Shown here in pieces: positions 8,902 to 16,397 of a stretch of DNA of 64,000 bases. Below the pieces are notes generated by a model that had not been told where the DNA came from, did no database searches, and saw only the letters and a list, made by a program, of their open reading frames with translations. The stretch spans positions 806,001 through 870,000 of the forward strand of contig JADJQN010000001.1 in NCBI GenBank assembly GCA_016712745.1. The letters are read 5' to 3'. Source of the stretch: Sandaracinaceae bacterium. GTDB lineage: Bacteria; Myxococcota_A; Polyangia; Polyangiales; JADJQN01. The position numbers and the translations under genes were made by a program. Within the stretch, counting starts at the first letter, position 1. Every line of letters begins with the position of its first letter.

Positions 8902-9144
8902 ATGGCACGCGTTACTGTTGAAGATTGTTTGGCGCACGAAGAGAACCGTTTTGCGCTCGTCATTCTTGCAGCGCAGCGTGCGCGCCAGCTCATGAAGGGC
9001 GCCCCCGCGCTCGTGCCGAGCAAGAACCGCGCAGCCGTCACGGCCCTTCGTGAGATTGCGGACAAGCGCGTCTACTTCTCGCGCCCGGTTCGCGAAGCGG
9101 TCGACGAATTCATCGTCGAGCAGCGCCTGCTCAACCCCATCTGA
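8902..9144 (+). CDS. rpoZ: RNA polymerase omega subunit
   Basis: 80 aa. It begins MARVTVEDCLAHEENRFALV, the conserved start of omega subunits, and continues VILAAQRARQLMKGAPALVP, matching the box where E. coli omega has RARQ. Omega wraps the beta-prime C terminus, helps assemble core polymerase and contributes to ppGpp binding. A strong Shine-Dalgarno (GAAGGAG) lies 7-8 bases upstream of the chosen ATG, ruling out the 18-codon-longer reading from 8848. In many proteobacteria rpoZ sits beside gmk or spoT; here it stands among unrelated envelope genes. Confidence 0.95.
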   Translation: MARVTVEDCLAHEENRFALVILAAQRARQLMKGAPALVPSKNRAAVTALREIADKRVYFSRPVREAVDEFIVEQRLLNPI

Positions 9145-9217
9145 AACAAACCGTAGCCACGGTAAGTCTTGACGATCACGGTTGCGAACCTCCAAGTGCA
9201 TCGGGAGGTTTGGATTC

Positions 9218-9925
9218 ATGCGCTCGTTGTCTTACGGCTTTTGCGTCCGGACATTTTCCCGACTCGCCGGCGTTTTCTTGCTCGGAGTGCTTAGCGCCTG
9301 CAGCGGCGGCGCGAACAGCCCGTCCATCGTTTGCAACTCGCCGGCATCATATTGCGAGAGCGCGAACGCGTGCTTCAATTTGCACGTTGATCGCGGCAAC
9401 TGCGGCGCGTGCGGCCAAGCGTGCGGCCCCGTCGAGAACTGCCTCGACGGCGAGTGTGTGAGCGCATGCCGATCCGGTGAATCGCTATGCAGTTTGATCT
9501 GCGTGGACACTAACAACGACGTCGACAATTGCGGTGGATGTTCGCAGGCATGTCCGAGCGGTTATGTGTGCAATCTCGGCCAATGCGACATCGTCTGTCC
9601 AACGAGTTACTCGCCATGCCCCGGGCAAGGCAGTGTAGATGGCGGCGTCGCGGAGGATGCGGGCTACTCGCCCAATCTGAGCGTTCCGTATTGTGCCAAC
9701 CTCAGCAATGACCGCATCAACTGCGGCGCGTGCGACCAGCAGTGCGATCCGGGGTTTATCTGCGCCGGCGGCGAGTGCATCGTAACGTGCCGTACGGGCA
9801 CAACTGCTTGCACGAGCGCATCCGGAATGTTCTGCGTCGACACGGTGAGCGACGACAACAACTGCGGGACGTGCAACCAGATTTGCACCGATGGCACGCG
9901 CTGCGTCGCCGGCAACTGCGTGTAG
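9218..9925 (+). CDS. Lipoprotein with four NCGxC cysteine repeats
   Basis: 235 aa. The ATG at 9218 follows GGGAGGT and gives a signal peptide ending LGVLSAC (lipobox). The mature protein is built of four cysteine units of the form NCGxCxxxC...xxxxCxxGxC: NCGACGQACGPVENCLDGEC, NCGGCSQACPSGYVCNLGQC, NCGACDQQCDPGFICAGGEC and NCGTCNQICTDGTRCVAGNC. Such repeats are frequent in myxobacterial surface proteins and probably form disulfide-stabilised, possibly metal-binding, knots. A spacer with GGVAEDAG lies between units two and three. No enzymatic domain is seen. The stop codon overlaps the first base of a long palindrome. Confidence 0.85.
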   Translation: MRSLSYGFCVRTFSRLAGVFLLGVLSACSGGANSPSIVCNSPASYCESANACFNLHVDRGNCGACGQACGPVENCLDGECVSACRSGESLCSLICVDTNNDVDNCGGCSQACPSGYVCNLGQCDIVCPTSYSPCPGQGSVDGGVAEDAGYSPNLSVPYCANLSNDRINCGACDQQCDPGFICAGGECIVTCRTGTTACTSASGMFCVDTVSDDNNCGTCNQICTDGTRCVAGNCV

Positions 9926-9997
9926 GGACGATCGTTTAGTTAAGAAAGTTAAGCCGCCCGCGTGGGCGCTTAACTTTCTTAACTAAACGATCGTCCC
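9925..9997. repeat. Long perfect inverted repeat between convergent genes
   Basis: Arms 9925-9953 and 9969-9997 are 29-nt perfect inverted copies. The pairing continues inward as CGCCC/GGGCG with one bulged C and a GCGT loop, so almost the whole 73 bases can fold into one hairpin. It fills the gap between two convergent genes and could act as a bidirectional terminator, although no T-tract follows on either side. Confidence 0.9.
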
Positions 9998-10003
9998 CAG
10001 GGA

Positions 10004-11044
10004 CTAGGTCGCGTGGACCGACGTCGTTAGCGTGTATGTGCCCTGGGTCGAATCGAAACTGTCGACGATGATGAAGACGTTTTGCGCCTCTCCGCTCGTG
10101 TTCGTGTAGTTGATCGAATCCGTCTCGCCGGGCTCGCCCGTGTCCGCGCTCGCTGCGCACACGACCGGCTCGGCCATACACGCGCTCGCGGTGCCAACGA
10201 TGACGTTGAGCGAAGGATCCCAAACACCGAAAGGCGAAACCGACGCGGTCAGCGTCAGTCCCGCGTCTACCGTAATCGAATAAACGTGGTCGGCGCCTGC
10301 GAGCGAGGTGCAAGTGGCAGTGGAGCGGTAGTCATTGCGAAAGCCAACGATCGTCTCCGGCCCCATCGTGCCGCCCGTGCCCGCGATCACCGTTGGTGCA
10401 CCGCAAGTCTCGCCTGCTGTCGGAGCAGTCACGATGCTTGCAGAAACAGTGTAGCTTCCGCCGAGATCCGTCGAGAGATACGAGTCGACGACGATGGCGA
10501 TCGCCACAGCGTCCGTGGTCGCGTTGTCGTAGATCACAAGGTCGGCTTGGCCGACGGCGCCGTGATCATTGCTCGCAAGACAGGTGCGCGACGCGTCGGC
10601 GCAATGTGCAAGCTCGATCAGACTCACCGACATGTCTGTCGCGTCGTCCGATTCCACCAACACGGACAAGCGCTTGCCGGCCGGCACTGTGATTGAGTAA
10701 ACGCGATCAAGCCCCGCGGTAGCAGTGCATGAGGTGCCGTCTTGGTAATTGTTGGAAAAGCCAACGGTGCTCTGCAGCGTGGTTACACCCTCGGAAATCG
10801 CCACTGCGTTACCGCACGTGTCGCCCTCTGCCCCCGTCGCATTCATATCGATGCCTAGATCCCGTGGACCAGCATCGACACCAAGGTCTACGCCCAGATC
10901 AGTGCCCGGCCCCGCGTCGCGGCCTGCATCGCGTCCAGCATCACCCCGTCCGGCATCCACGCCCGCGGGGGGATCGGAGTTCGCGCAGCCGGCGAGCAAC
11001 AGAGCAATCGAAGCAACTGAAAGGAGACTTTGGCGAGTTCGCAT
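10004..11044 (-). CDS. Lipoprotein with two tandem beta-rich domains
   Basis: 346 aa. Signal peptide MRTRQSLLSVASIALLLAGC with lipobox LAGC. A spacer of DAG/DLG units (about residues 28-70) precedes two related domains of about 125 residues. Each begins GDTCGNAV or GETCGAPT, contains VGFSNNYQDGTSCT or VGFRNDYRSTATCT, then DRVYSITVPAG or DHVYSITVDAG, and ends with a VVDSY or VVDSF strand before a final TYTL/SYTV strand. The pattern resembles the bacterial pre-peptidase C-terminal (PPC) fold, but here no protease is attached. Role unknown; probably surface exposed. Internal duplication is clear from the sequence; the fold name is inference. Confidence 0.8.
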   Translation of the reverse strand: MRTRQSLLSVASIALLLAGCANSDPPAGVDAGRGDAGRDAGRDAGPGTDLGVDLGVDAGPRDLGIDMNATGAEGDTCGNAVAISEGVTTLQSTVGFSNNYQDGTSCTATAGLDRVYSITVPAGKRLSVLVESDDATDMSVSLIELAHCADASRTCLASNDHGAVGQADLVIYDNATTDAVAIAIVVDSYLSTDLGGSYTVSASIVTAPTAGETCGAPTVIAGTGGTMGPETIVGFRNDYRSTATCTSLAGADHVYSITVDAGLTLTASVSPFGVWDPSLNVIVGTASACMAEPVVCAASADTGEPGETDSINYTNTSGEAQNVFIIVDSFDSTQGTYTLTTSVHAT

Positions 11045-11096
11045 TCCGGAACGGTAGCGTCCTAGGCCGCGCTGGCCAAGATTTTCTACGTTGGCG

Positions 11097-11738
11097 CTAC
11101 GAATGGCCGCCTAACGCCGCGATTTTCTGCTGTCCGCCCAGACGATAAAAGCGGCGCAGCGCTCGCGAAAGAGCCACGAAGTCGCCCTTCGCTACGTAGG
11201 CCTCTTCCAGGTGCAGCGCGAACCGTGCCGCAAGGCGCGTGGCCAAGCGGTAACGTCGCCCGCTCTCCGTGGTTTCGTCGTCTATGTATTCAACCTGCTC
11301 AAAGAGCATTCGCCGCAACTCTTGGCTGCGCGCGCGAATCGCACCGATGCCGTTTCCAGCGAGCAGACCTGTCGCGTACTTGTCGACCTCCGCTTGGAGC
11401 TCGAGCTCGAGCTGCGTAACTTCCTCGTCGTTCTTCGCGCGAAACATCAAGTAGACGAAATGGCTAACGCCTTCCGTCGCGAGACACGCAGCATCGAAAT
11501 GCTTGCCATCGAGCCACGCGTCCTCGGCGTGCTGCAGCGCGAGTACCGCCTTCTCATCAACGTATAGGCCGACGGCATAGCCATCGGGCTCTTCCGAGAC
11601 GAGCAAGACCTCGCGCCGATCAACGCCGTCGCCGCACGCTTCGCGCGCGGTGGCTTCGTCGCATACGAAGTCGCTCACGTCTTCGTCGAGCTCGAGGTCG
11701 TATAATTTCTGCAACGACTCTTGGATCCGCGACAGCAT
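11097..11738 (-). CDS. Conserved-looking cytoplasmic protein of unknown function
   Basis: 213 aa from the ATG giving MLSRIQESLQKLYDLELDED. No signal peptide or membrane helix. It is mostly helical and acidic, with RREVLLVSEEPDGYAVGLYV in the middle and a heavily charged helix NDEEVTQLELELQAEVDKYA. I do not recognise a family. The start ATG shares its A with a TGA (TGATG) that would end the upstream gene if a one-base frameshift there is corrected, so the two are probably translationally coupled and functionally linked. The frame open from 11948 adds 70 arginine/serine-rich residues antithetical to this protein and was rejected. Confidence 0.7.
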   Translation of the reverse strand: MLSRIQESLQKLYDLELDEDVSDFVCDEATAREACGDGVDRREVLLVSEEPDGYAVGLYVDEKAVLALQHAEDAWLDGKHFDAACLATEGVSHFVYLMFRAKNDEEVTQLELELQAEVDKYATGLLAGNGIGAIRARSQELRRMLFEQVEYIDDETTESGRRYRLATRLAARFALHLEEAYVAKGDFVALSRALRRFYRLGGQQKIAALGGHS

Positions 11739-12339
11739 CAATGGATGACCCTGCCGCCCTTGGCCGCTTGAATCTGCGGAACACGCCCGCCTTCTCGAGT
11801 CGCTCGGCGAGTGCCGGGGATCCTGTCTGTCGCCACTTCTCGTAGAGACGAATGATGTCCTGCGGAGTGCGAAGCGCCGTCTCTTCGCGCACGTCATCGA
11901 AGACGCGCACGAAGACAACAAACTTTTCCGAGAGCTCGCCGTAGACATCGCCGAACGCGGCCTCGGCAGCCGGCGCCCAACGTGACACGAGCGAACTCGC
12001 CAACGAGTACGCGCGTCCGCCGAGAGTCGCTGCGTACTGCGCGTTCACTCCTCGGCGCGCCAAGTGGTCGGCAAAGAAGCCGCTCACGTAGAGGGCTGAG
12101 TCGCCGACGTCGCGAAACTTATGTAAGCGCTCCGCGCCCGTCGACTCCGATGCTTGCGCCAGCATCTCGATGAGCGGCGTGCGTATGGCCTCATCGCTCG
12201 GACGTATCGCCTGCGAGGCCAAGAGGTTCACCAAGTAGAACTCCGTGCGCTCGTCCGTATGCACCCGCTGCCTCTTCATCGCCGTCACGAGGCGATCCCG
12301 GAAATACCCGCGGACGTCTGAGTGATGTTCGATTGTCAT
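11620..12339 (-). CDS. Unknown protein, C-terminal end apparently frameshifted
   Basis: 239 aa as read. Residues 1-190 look like an ordinary helical cytoplasmic protein (RTEFYLVNLLASQAIRPSDE, KFVVFVRVFDDVREETALRT, DIIRLYEKWRQTGSPALAER). After VFRRFK the reading turns into an arginine-rich tail (RPRARRRRERLRMRRSHRAR) and overlaps the next gene by 119 bases. One extra base near 11768 would instead give VFRRFKAAKGGRVIH and a TGA at 11738-11740 overlapping the next ATG. I therefore think the intact product is about 200 aa. The family is not recognised. A TTG-rich, G-rich leader (GGAGGGCC) precedes the ATG. Confidence 0.6.
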   Translation of the reverse strand: MTIEHHSDVRGYFRDRLVTAMKRQRVHTDERTEFYLVNLLASQAIRPSDEAIRTPLIEMLAQASESTGAERLHKFRDVGDSALYVSGFFADHLARRGVNAQYAATLGGRAYSLASSLVSRWAPAAEAAFGDVYGELSEKFVVFVRVFDDVREETALRTPQDIIRLYEKWRQTGSPALAERLEKAGVFRRFKRPRAAGSSIDAVADPRVVAEIIRPRARRRRERLRMRRSHRARSVRRRR

Positions 12340-12571
12340 GAGGCCCTCCTTGGGGGGTGGCTACTGGAGTAGCTACTGAAGTATAGGTCGGTTTCGTCCG
12401 CGAAACGAAAAGTCGGCGCGCGCCGCAAACGGGAATTCCTCTTCGTTGCGCACAGTTGCGCACGTCCCCTCCAGCCGTGCGTTCGCACACAGAACCGGGA
12501 AGAGACTCGCTGTCTAAGCGGTTGAAATCACGTTATTTCGCGGGACGCCGAAAAGACTTTGCTTTGATGTC

Positions 12572-12599
12572 TTGACGGCGCTCCGGCACGAGTTAGATT
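12572..12599 (+). promoter_or_regulatory. Sigma70-like promoter of groESL
   Basis: TTGACG (12572-12577), a 16-base spacer, and TAGATT (12594-12599). The predicted start of transcription falls at the left edge of the CIRCE operator, the usual arrangement for HrcA-repressed chaperone operons. Confidence 0.7.
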
Positions 12600-12608
12600 C
12601 CGCCCGGC

Positions 12609-12635
12609 TTGGCACTCTCGTACCGAGACTGCTAA
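12609..12635 (+). promoter_or_regulatory. CIRCE operator (HrcA site)
   Basis: TTGGCACTC, a 9-base spacer, then GACTGCTAA. The consensus is TTAGCACTC-N9-GAGTGCTAA, so each arm differs by one base and the spacing is exact. HrcA binding here would repress groESL until heat stress. hrcA itself is not in this window. Confidence 0.88.
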
Positions 12636-12663
12636 CAAAGTTTTCAGTTTTTGGAGGTTCATC

Positions 12664-12954
12664 ATGGGTATTCGACCGCTTCAGGATCGCGTCATCGTTC
12701 AGCGTCTCAAGGAAGAAGAAAAGACCAAGGGCGGAATCATCATTCCGGACTCGGCCAAAGAGAAGCCGATCGAGGGCAAAGTCATCGCCGTCGGCAATGG
12801 CAAGGTCACGGACAAGGGTGACGTTCGCAAGCTCGACGTAAAGGTCGGCGACCGCGTGCTCTTCGGTAAGTACAGCGGAACCGAAGTGAAGATCGATGGC
12901 GAAGACCATTTGATCCTCCGCGAAGACGACATTTTGGGCGTCATCACGAAGTGA
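12664..12954 (+). CDS. groES: Co-chaperonin GroES (Cpn10)
   Basis: 96 aa, normal length. It begins MGIRPLQDRVIVQRLKEEEK; the mobile loop region KTKGGIIIPDSAKEK contacts GroEL, and the end DDILGVITK is typical. Seven subunits cap the GroEL barrel in the cytoplasm. The start is fixed by a strong GGAGG 7 bases upstream. It is cotranscribed with groEL (106-base gap) from a promoter with a CIRCE element, so expression should be heat-inducible through HrcA. Confidence 0.98.
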   Translation: MGIRPLQDRVIVQRLKEEEKTKGGIIIPDSAKEKPIEGKVIAVGNGKVTDKGDVRKLDVKVGDRVLFGKYSGTEVKIDGEDHLILREDDILGVITK

Positions 12955-13060
12955 TGTCCCCCCGCCGCCCCTCCCGCGCCCCCACCCTGCCACCCCGGCA
13001 GCTACTGGGCAGCGGAGAGGCGGACTGATTTCAACTCAATAAGATTACGGAGATTCCAAC

Positions 13061-14698
13061 ATGGCAGCTAAAGAAATTTTGTACGATACAAACGCACGCA
13101 CCCGCATCCTCGCGGGCGTCAACGCGCTTGCGAACGCAGTGAAGGTCACGCTCGGTCCGAAGGGCCGTAACGTCGTCATCGAGAAGAGCTTCGGCGCTCC
13201 GACGATCACGAAGGACGGCGTCACCGTTGCGAAGGAAATCGAGCTCGAGAATAAGTTCGAGAACATGGGCGCGCAGATGGTTCGCGAAGTTGCTTCCAAG
13301 ACGTCCGACGTCGCGGGCGACGGCACGACCACCGCAACCGTTCTTGCTCAAGCTATCTACCGCGAAGGTTCGAAGCTTGTTGCCGCGGGTCATAACCCAA
13401 TGGAAATCAAGCGCGGCATCGACGCTGCGGTTCTCTTCATCACGGACAAGCTCAAGAAGATGAGCAAGCCCACGAAGGACCCGAAGGAAATCGCACAGGT
13501 CGGCACCATCTCGGCCAACGGCGACACCGTGATCGGCGACCTGATTGCCTCGGCGATGGAGAAGGTCGGCAAGGAAGGCGTCATCACCGTCGAAGAAGCC
13601 AAGGCCATGGAGACGACCCTGCACGTCGTCGAAGGTATGCAGTTCGACCGCGGCTACCTCTCGCCCTACTTCATCACGGACGCAGAGAGCATGCAGGTCG
13701 TTCTCGAGGATCCCTTCATTCTCATCAGCGAGAAGAAGATCTCGAACATGAAGGACCTTCTCCCCGTGCTTGAAGCCATTGCACGTCAGCAGAAGCCCCT
13801 TCTCATCATCGCTGAAGACATCGAAGGCGAAGCGCTTGCGACCCTCGTCGTGAACAAGCTTCGTGGCACGTTGCACACCGCCGCCGTCAAGGCGCCGGGC
13901 TTCGGTGATCGCCGCAAGGAGATGTTGAAGGACATCGCTACCCTCACGGGCGGCCAGCTCATCAGCGAAGAGCTTGGCATCAAGCTCGAGAGCGTCACCC
14001 TTACCGACCTCGGCCGCGCCAAGCGCGTTACGGTTGACAAGGACAACACGACCATCGTCGACGGCGCAGGCAAGAAGGCGGACATCAAGGGCCGCATCGA
14101 AGCTATCCGCCGCCAGGTCGAAGACACCACGAGCGATTACGATCGTGAAAAGCTTCAGGAGCGTCTTGCTAAGCTTGTTGGCGGCGTTGCCGTCGTCAAG
14201 GTTGGCGCTGCTACCGAAGTTGAAATGAAGGAAAAGAAGGCGCGCGTTGAAGATGCACTTCACGCGACCCGCGCAGCAGTCGAAGAGGGAATTGTCCCCG
14301 GCGGCGGCGTAGCTCTCCTTCGTGCACAAGCTGGCCTCGAGAAGCTCGACGTCTCTGACGAACAGCGTGTCGGCGTCAACATCATCCGTCGCTCGGTCGA
14401 AGAACCCCTTCGTCAGATTGCGGCAAACGCGGGCATGGAAGGTTCCATCGTCATCGACAAGGTTCGTCAGGCCAAAGAAGGCTGGGGCTACAACGCCGCT
14501 TCCGACACCTACGAAGACTTGATCAAGGCCGGCGTCATCGACCCGACCAAGGTCGTTCGCACCGCTCTTCAGAACGCAGCTTCGGTTGCTGGCCTCATGC
14601 TTACGACGGAAGCGCTCATCGCAGAGCTCCCGAAGGAAGAGAAGCCCGCAGGCGGCGGCGGACACAGCCACGGCGCACCGGGCGGCATGGACTTCTGA
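13061..14698 (+). CDS. groEL: Chaperonin GroEL (Cpn60)
   Basis: 545 aa, full length. It forms the double heptameric ring that folds client proteins using ATP. Visible signatures: LGPKGRNVVIEKSFGAPTIT, the ATP-binding DGTTTATVLAQ, apical VEEAKAMETTLHVVEGMQFD, and the family motif AAVEEGIVPGGGVALL. The C-terminal tail is GGGGHSHGAPGGMDF, with His residues and the usual ending GGMDF, in place of the longer GGM repeats of E. coli. A GGAG lies upstream of the ATG and a strong terminator follows. Only one groEL is seen here; myxobacteria often carry two, so a paralogue elsewhere is possible. Confidence 0.98.
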   Translation: MAAKEILYDTNARTRILAGVNALANAVKVTLGPKGRNVVIEKSFGAPTITKDGVTVAKEIELENKFENMGAQMVREVASKTSDVAGDGTTTATVLAQAIYREGSKLVAAGHNPMEIKRGIDAAVLFITDKLKKMSKPTKDPKEIAQVGTISANGDTVIGDLIASAMEKVGKEGVITVEEAKAMETTLHVVEGMQFDRGYLSPYFITDAESMQVVLEDPFILISEKKISNMKDLLPVLEAIARQQKPLLIIAEDIEGEALATLVVNKLRGTLHTAAVKAPGFGDRRKEMLKDIATLTGGQLISEELGIKLESVTLTDLGRAKRVTVDKDNTTIVDGAGKKADIKGRIEAIRRQVEDTTSDYDREKLQERLAKLVGGVAVVKVGAATEVEMKEKKARVEDALHATRAAVEEGIVPGGGVALLRAQAGLEKLDVSDEQRVGVNIIRRSVEEPLRQIAANAGMEGSIVIDKVRQAKEGWGYNAASDTYEDLIKAGVIDPTKVVRTALQNAASVAGLMLTTEALIAELPKEEKPAGGGGHSHGAPGGMDF

Positions 14699-14732
14699 TC
14701 CAGCCCTGCCCCTACGCTAAGCAACATCAACG

Positions 14733-14770
14733 CCGCCGAGAGACGAAAGTTTCTCGGCGGTTTTGTTTTT
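14733..14770 (+). terminator. Rho-independent terminator of groESL
   Basis: CCGCCGAGA (14733-14741) pairs with TCTCGGCGG (14752-14760) around a short loop and is followed by TTTTGTTTTT. It lies 35 bases after the groEL stop. Confidence 0.9.
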
Positions 14771-14893
14771 GGTGGGTGGGCTGCGCCTGGTCGTGCCTAT
14801 GGAGGGCGCATGCTTGTCAGCGGCGTGCGACTGCAACGATTACGCAGCGTCCTGGGAGCGCATTGAGCCACGACGTGCCAAACTGCGCGCACG

Positions 14894-15652
14894 ATGATTC
14901 GCTGGTGCATGTACTGCCAGAAGTTCCTTGGTGAGATGGCGCCGTATGCTGACGCATCCGTAAGCCATGGCATGTGCGCTTCCTGTGACGCACGCCTTGA
15001 GCGGGGTGAGGAAGTGCATGCGGAGACGGAATCGGTGCGAGCGCTGTTGCGACGGGTCGTCGAGCGCGCTGCCAGCGGCGACGACGCCGCGTGCGAACAG
15101 CTGTTCGCGGAGGCGCAAAAAACCGGCCTCGCCATCGAGTCTTTCCTCGTCGGCATGCTGCAGCCTGCCCTCTATCAGGTTGGGTGCGCGTGGCAGAACG
15201 GATCGTTGACGGTGGTCGACGAGCACAGGTTTACGCTGTGGTGCGAGCGTGCATTTGCGATTCTCCCTCCGCGGAAGCGAGCAGCCGACCCGCTTGATCT
15301 GCTCATCGTCCAAGGCGTAGACAACACGCACACCCTGGGCCCCCGCTTTGCTGCTCGCGTATTGTCGGAGCGCGGATTCGCCGTCGAAGCGATAGTTCCT
15401 ACCCTACCTTTGGATGAAATCGCTGCGGTCGTCGTCGCCCGTAAGCCGCGCTTTGTAGGTTTATCTTGCGCGATCCTCGACTCGCTTCCACCCACACTTC
15501 GGCTCATCGAGGAGCTCGATCAACGCATCGCAGGGAAGTGGCAGACCCGCTACGTACTGTCCGGTTTCGCGGTTCGGAGCGCGGAAAACTTAGCCAACCT
15601 ACCCTCACTTCCGATTGTGCAGCTAACTACTGACTTCGAGTTCCTCAGCTGA
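14894..15652 (+). CDS. Cobalamin-binding protein with N-terminal zinc-ribbon-like motif and CarH-type W-x9-EH
   Basis: 252 aa, soluble. Residues 4-31 hold WCMYC (Cys5, Cys8) and SHGMCASC (Cys28, Cys31), a likely zinc site. Residues about 45-125 are a helical bundle like the B12-binding cap domain, with Trp100 and Glu110-His111 (WQNGSLTVVDEH): exactly the W-x9-EH motif that holds the adenosyl group in CarH/LitR photoreceptors. Residues about 133-250 are Rossmann-like; NTHTLG (144-149) stands where DxHxxG supplies the lower cobalt ligand, His146. CarH has a MerR DNA-binding domain at the N terminus; here it is replaced by the Cys motif. A light- or cobalamin-responsive regulator acting through protein contacts is my inference; a corrinoid carrier is the alternative. 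Confidence 0.75.
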   Translation: MIRWCMYCQKFLGEMAPYADASVSHGMCASCDARLERGEEVHAETESVRALLRRVVERAASGDDAACEQLFAEAQKTGLAIESFLVGMLQPALYQVGCAWQNGSLTVVDEHRFTLWCERAFAILPPRKRAADPLDLLIVQGVDNTHTLGPRFAARVLSERGFAVEAIVPTLPLDEIAAVVVARKPRFVGLSCAILDSLPPTLRLIEELDQRIAGKWQTRYVLSGFAVRSAENLANLPSLPIVQLTTDFEFLS

Positions 15653-15693
15653 CGCAGGCCGAGAAGCTCATTCAACGCTAGAGTGTCGCCTTC

Positions 15694-16383
15694 ATGAGAC
15701 GCTTTCGAAGCCTCTGTGTCCTTTGTGCGGCGACAGCGCTGTTGCTTGCATGCGATGACGACGCGCCGATGGGAAGTGCCGCTTCGGGCCACGCGTTGAC
15801 ACCAACGACTGAAGAGCCCGAGGACCCGCGACTCGCTGAAGCCGGTGATCTCTTGCGGGCATCGAAGTGGGCAGACACAGCGCACTTGTTGCGCAGCGTT
15901 GTGCGTGACCCACAAACGCCTCCATCGCTCAAGCGGCAAGCCGAGCGATTGCTGATCGCCGCTTGGCTCAGTTTCGAGGAACAAGAGCACACTACGGATG
16001 TGGGCTGTTCGGACACGAGCCGCTTCGCGGAGACCGCGACACCGCGAATGCTTGCGCGACAAGAAGCGCGTCAAACACTGGCACGCCTGGGTACGGCCGA
16101 TGCTGAAGCGTTGCGTGCTCGCCTCGACGCGCTCGATGCTCACGACACCGCCGTGTGCAGGGCGCAAGGCAAATCGCTCGGAAGAGTAACGGGCGGTCTC
16201 GGGGTGCGCAGCACGAGCACCGGCGTCGCGGGCGGTGACGTCGAGGTCGTCCCGTACATCGACCGACGCCTTGGGATCTCCCAGCCGTCCTTGCCTATGC
16301 TTCGCGCGTTCGGAAATGGCGGCGTCGTGTTCAGCAAAAGAATCGGTCGCCGAAACGTAGCCCCTCGGCCGTCACGACACTGA
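15694..16383 (+). CDS. Lipoprotein of unknown function
   Basis: 229 aa. The signal peptide MRRFRSLCVLCAATALLLAC ends in lipobox LLAC. After an acidic spacer comes a helical region (about residues 45-160) with RLAEAGDLLRASKWADTAHL and RQAERLLIAAWLSFEEQE, which could be a single TPR-like hairpin pair. The last 60 residues are Gly/Ser/Arg-rich (GRVTGGLGVRSTSTGVAGGD). No family recognised. It starts 41 bases after the cobalamin-protein gene on the same strand, so cotranscription is possible, and it is convergent with the DctP gene. Confidence 0.65.
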   Translation: MRRFRSLCVLCAATALLLACDDDAPMGSAASGHALTPTTEEPEDPRLAEAGDLLRASKWADTAHLLRSVVRDPQTPPSLKRQAERLLIAAWLSFEEQEHTTDVGCSDTSRFAETATPRMLARQEARQTLARLGTADAEALRARLDALDAHDTAVCRAQGKSLGRVTGGLGVRSTSTGVAGGDVEVVPYIDRRLGISQPSLPMLRAFGNGGVVFSKRIGRRNVAPRPSRH

Positions 16384-16397
16384 AATATGGCCGCGGC

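Noticed and set aside
9925..9997. Insertion-sequence end
   Set aside because: No transposase or target duplication nearby; the gap is filled by the hairpin itself.
13031..14671. 546-aa open frame antisense to groEL
   Set aside because: It mirrors a strongly codon-biased gene and contains no recognisable family; a typical GC-rich shadow.
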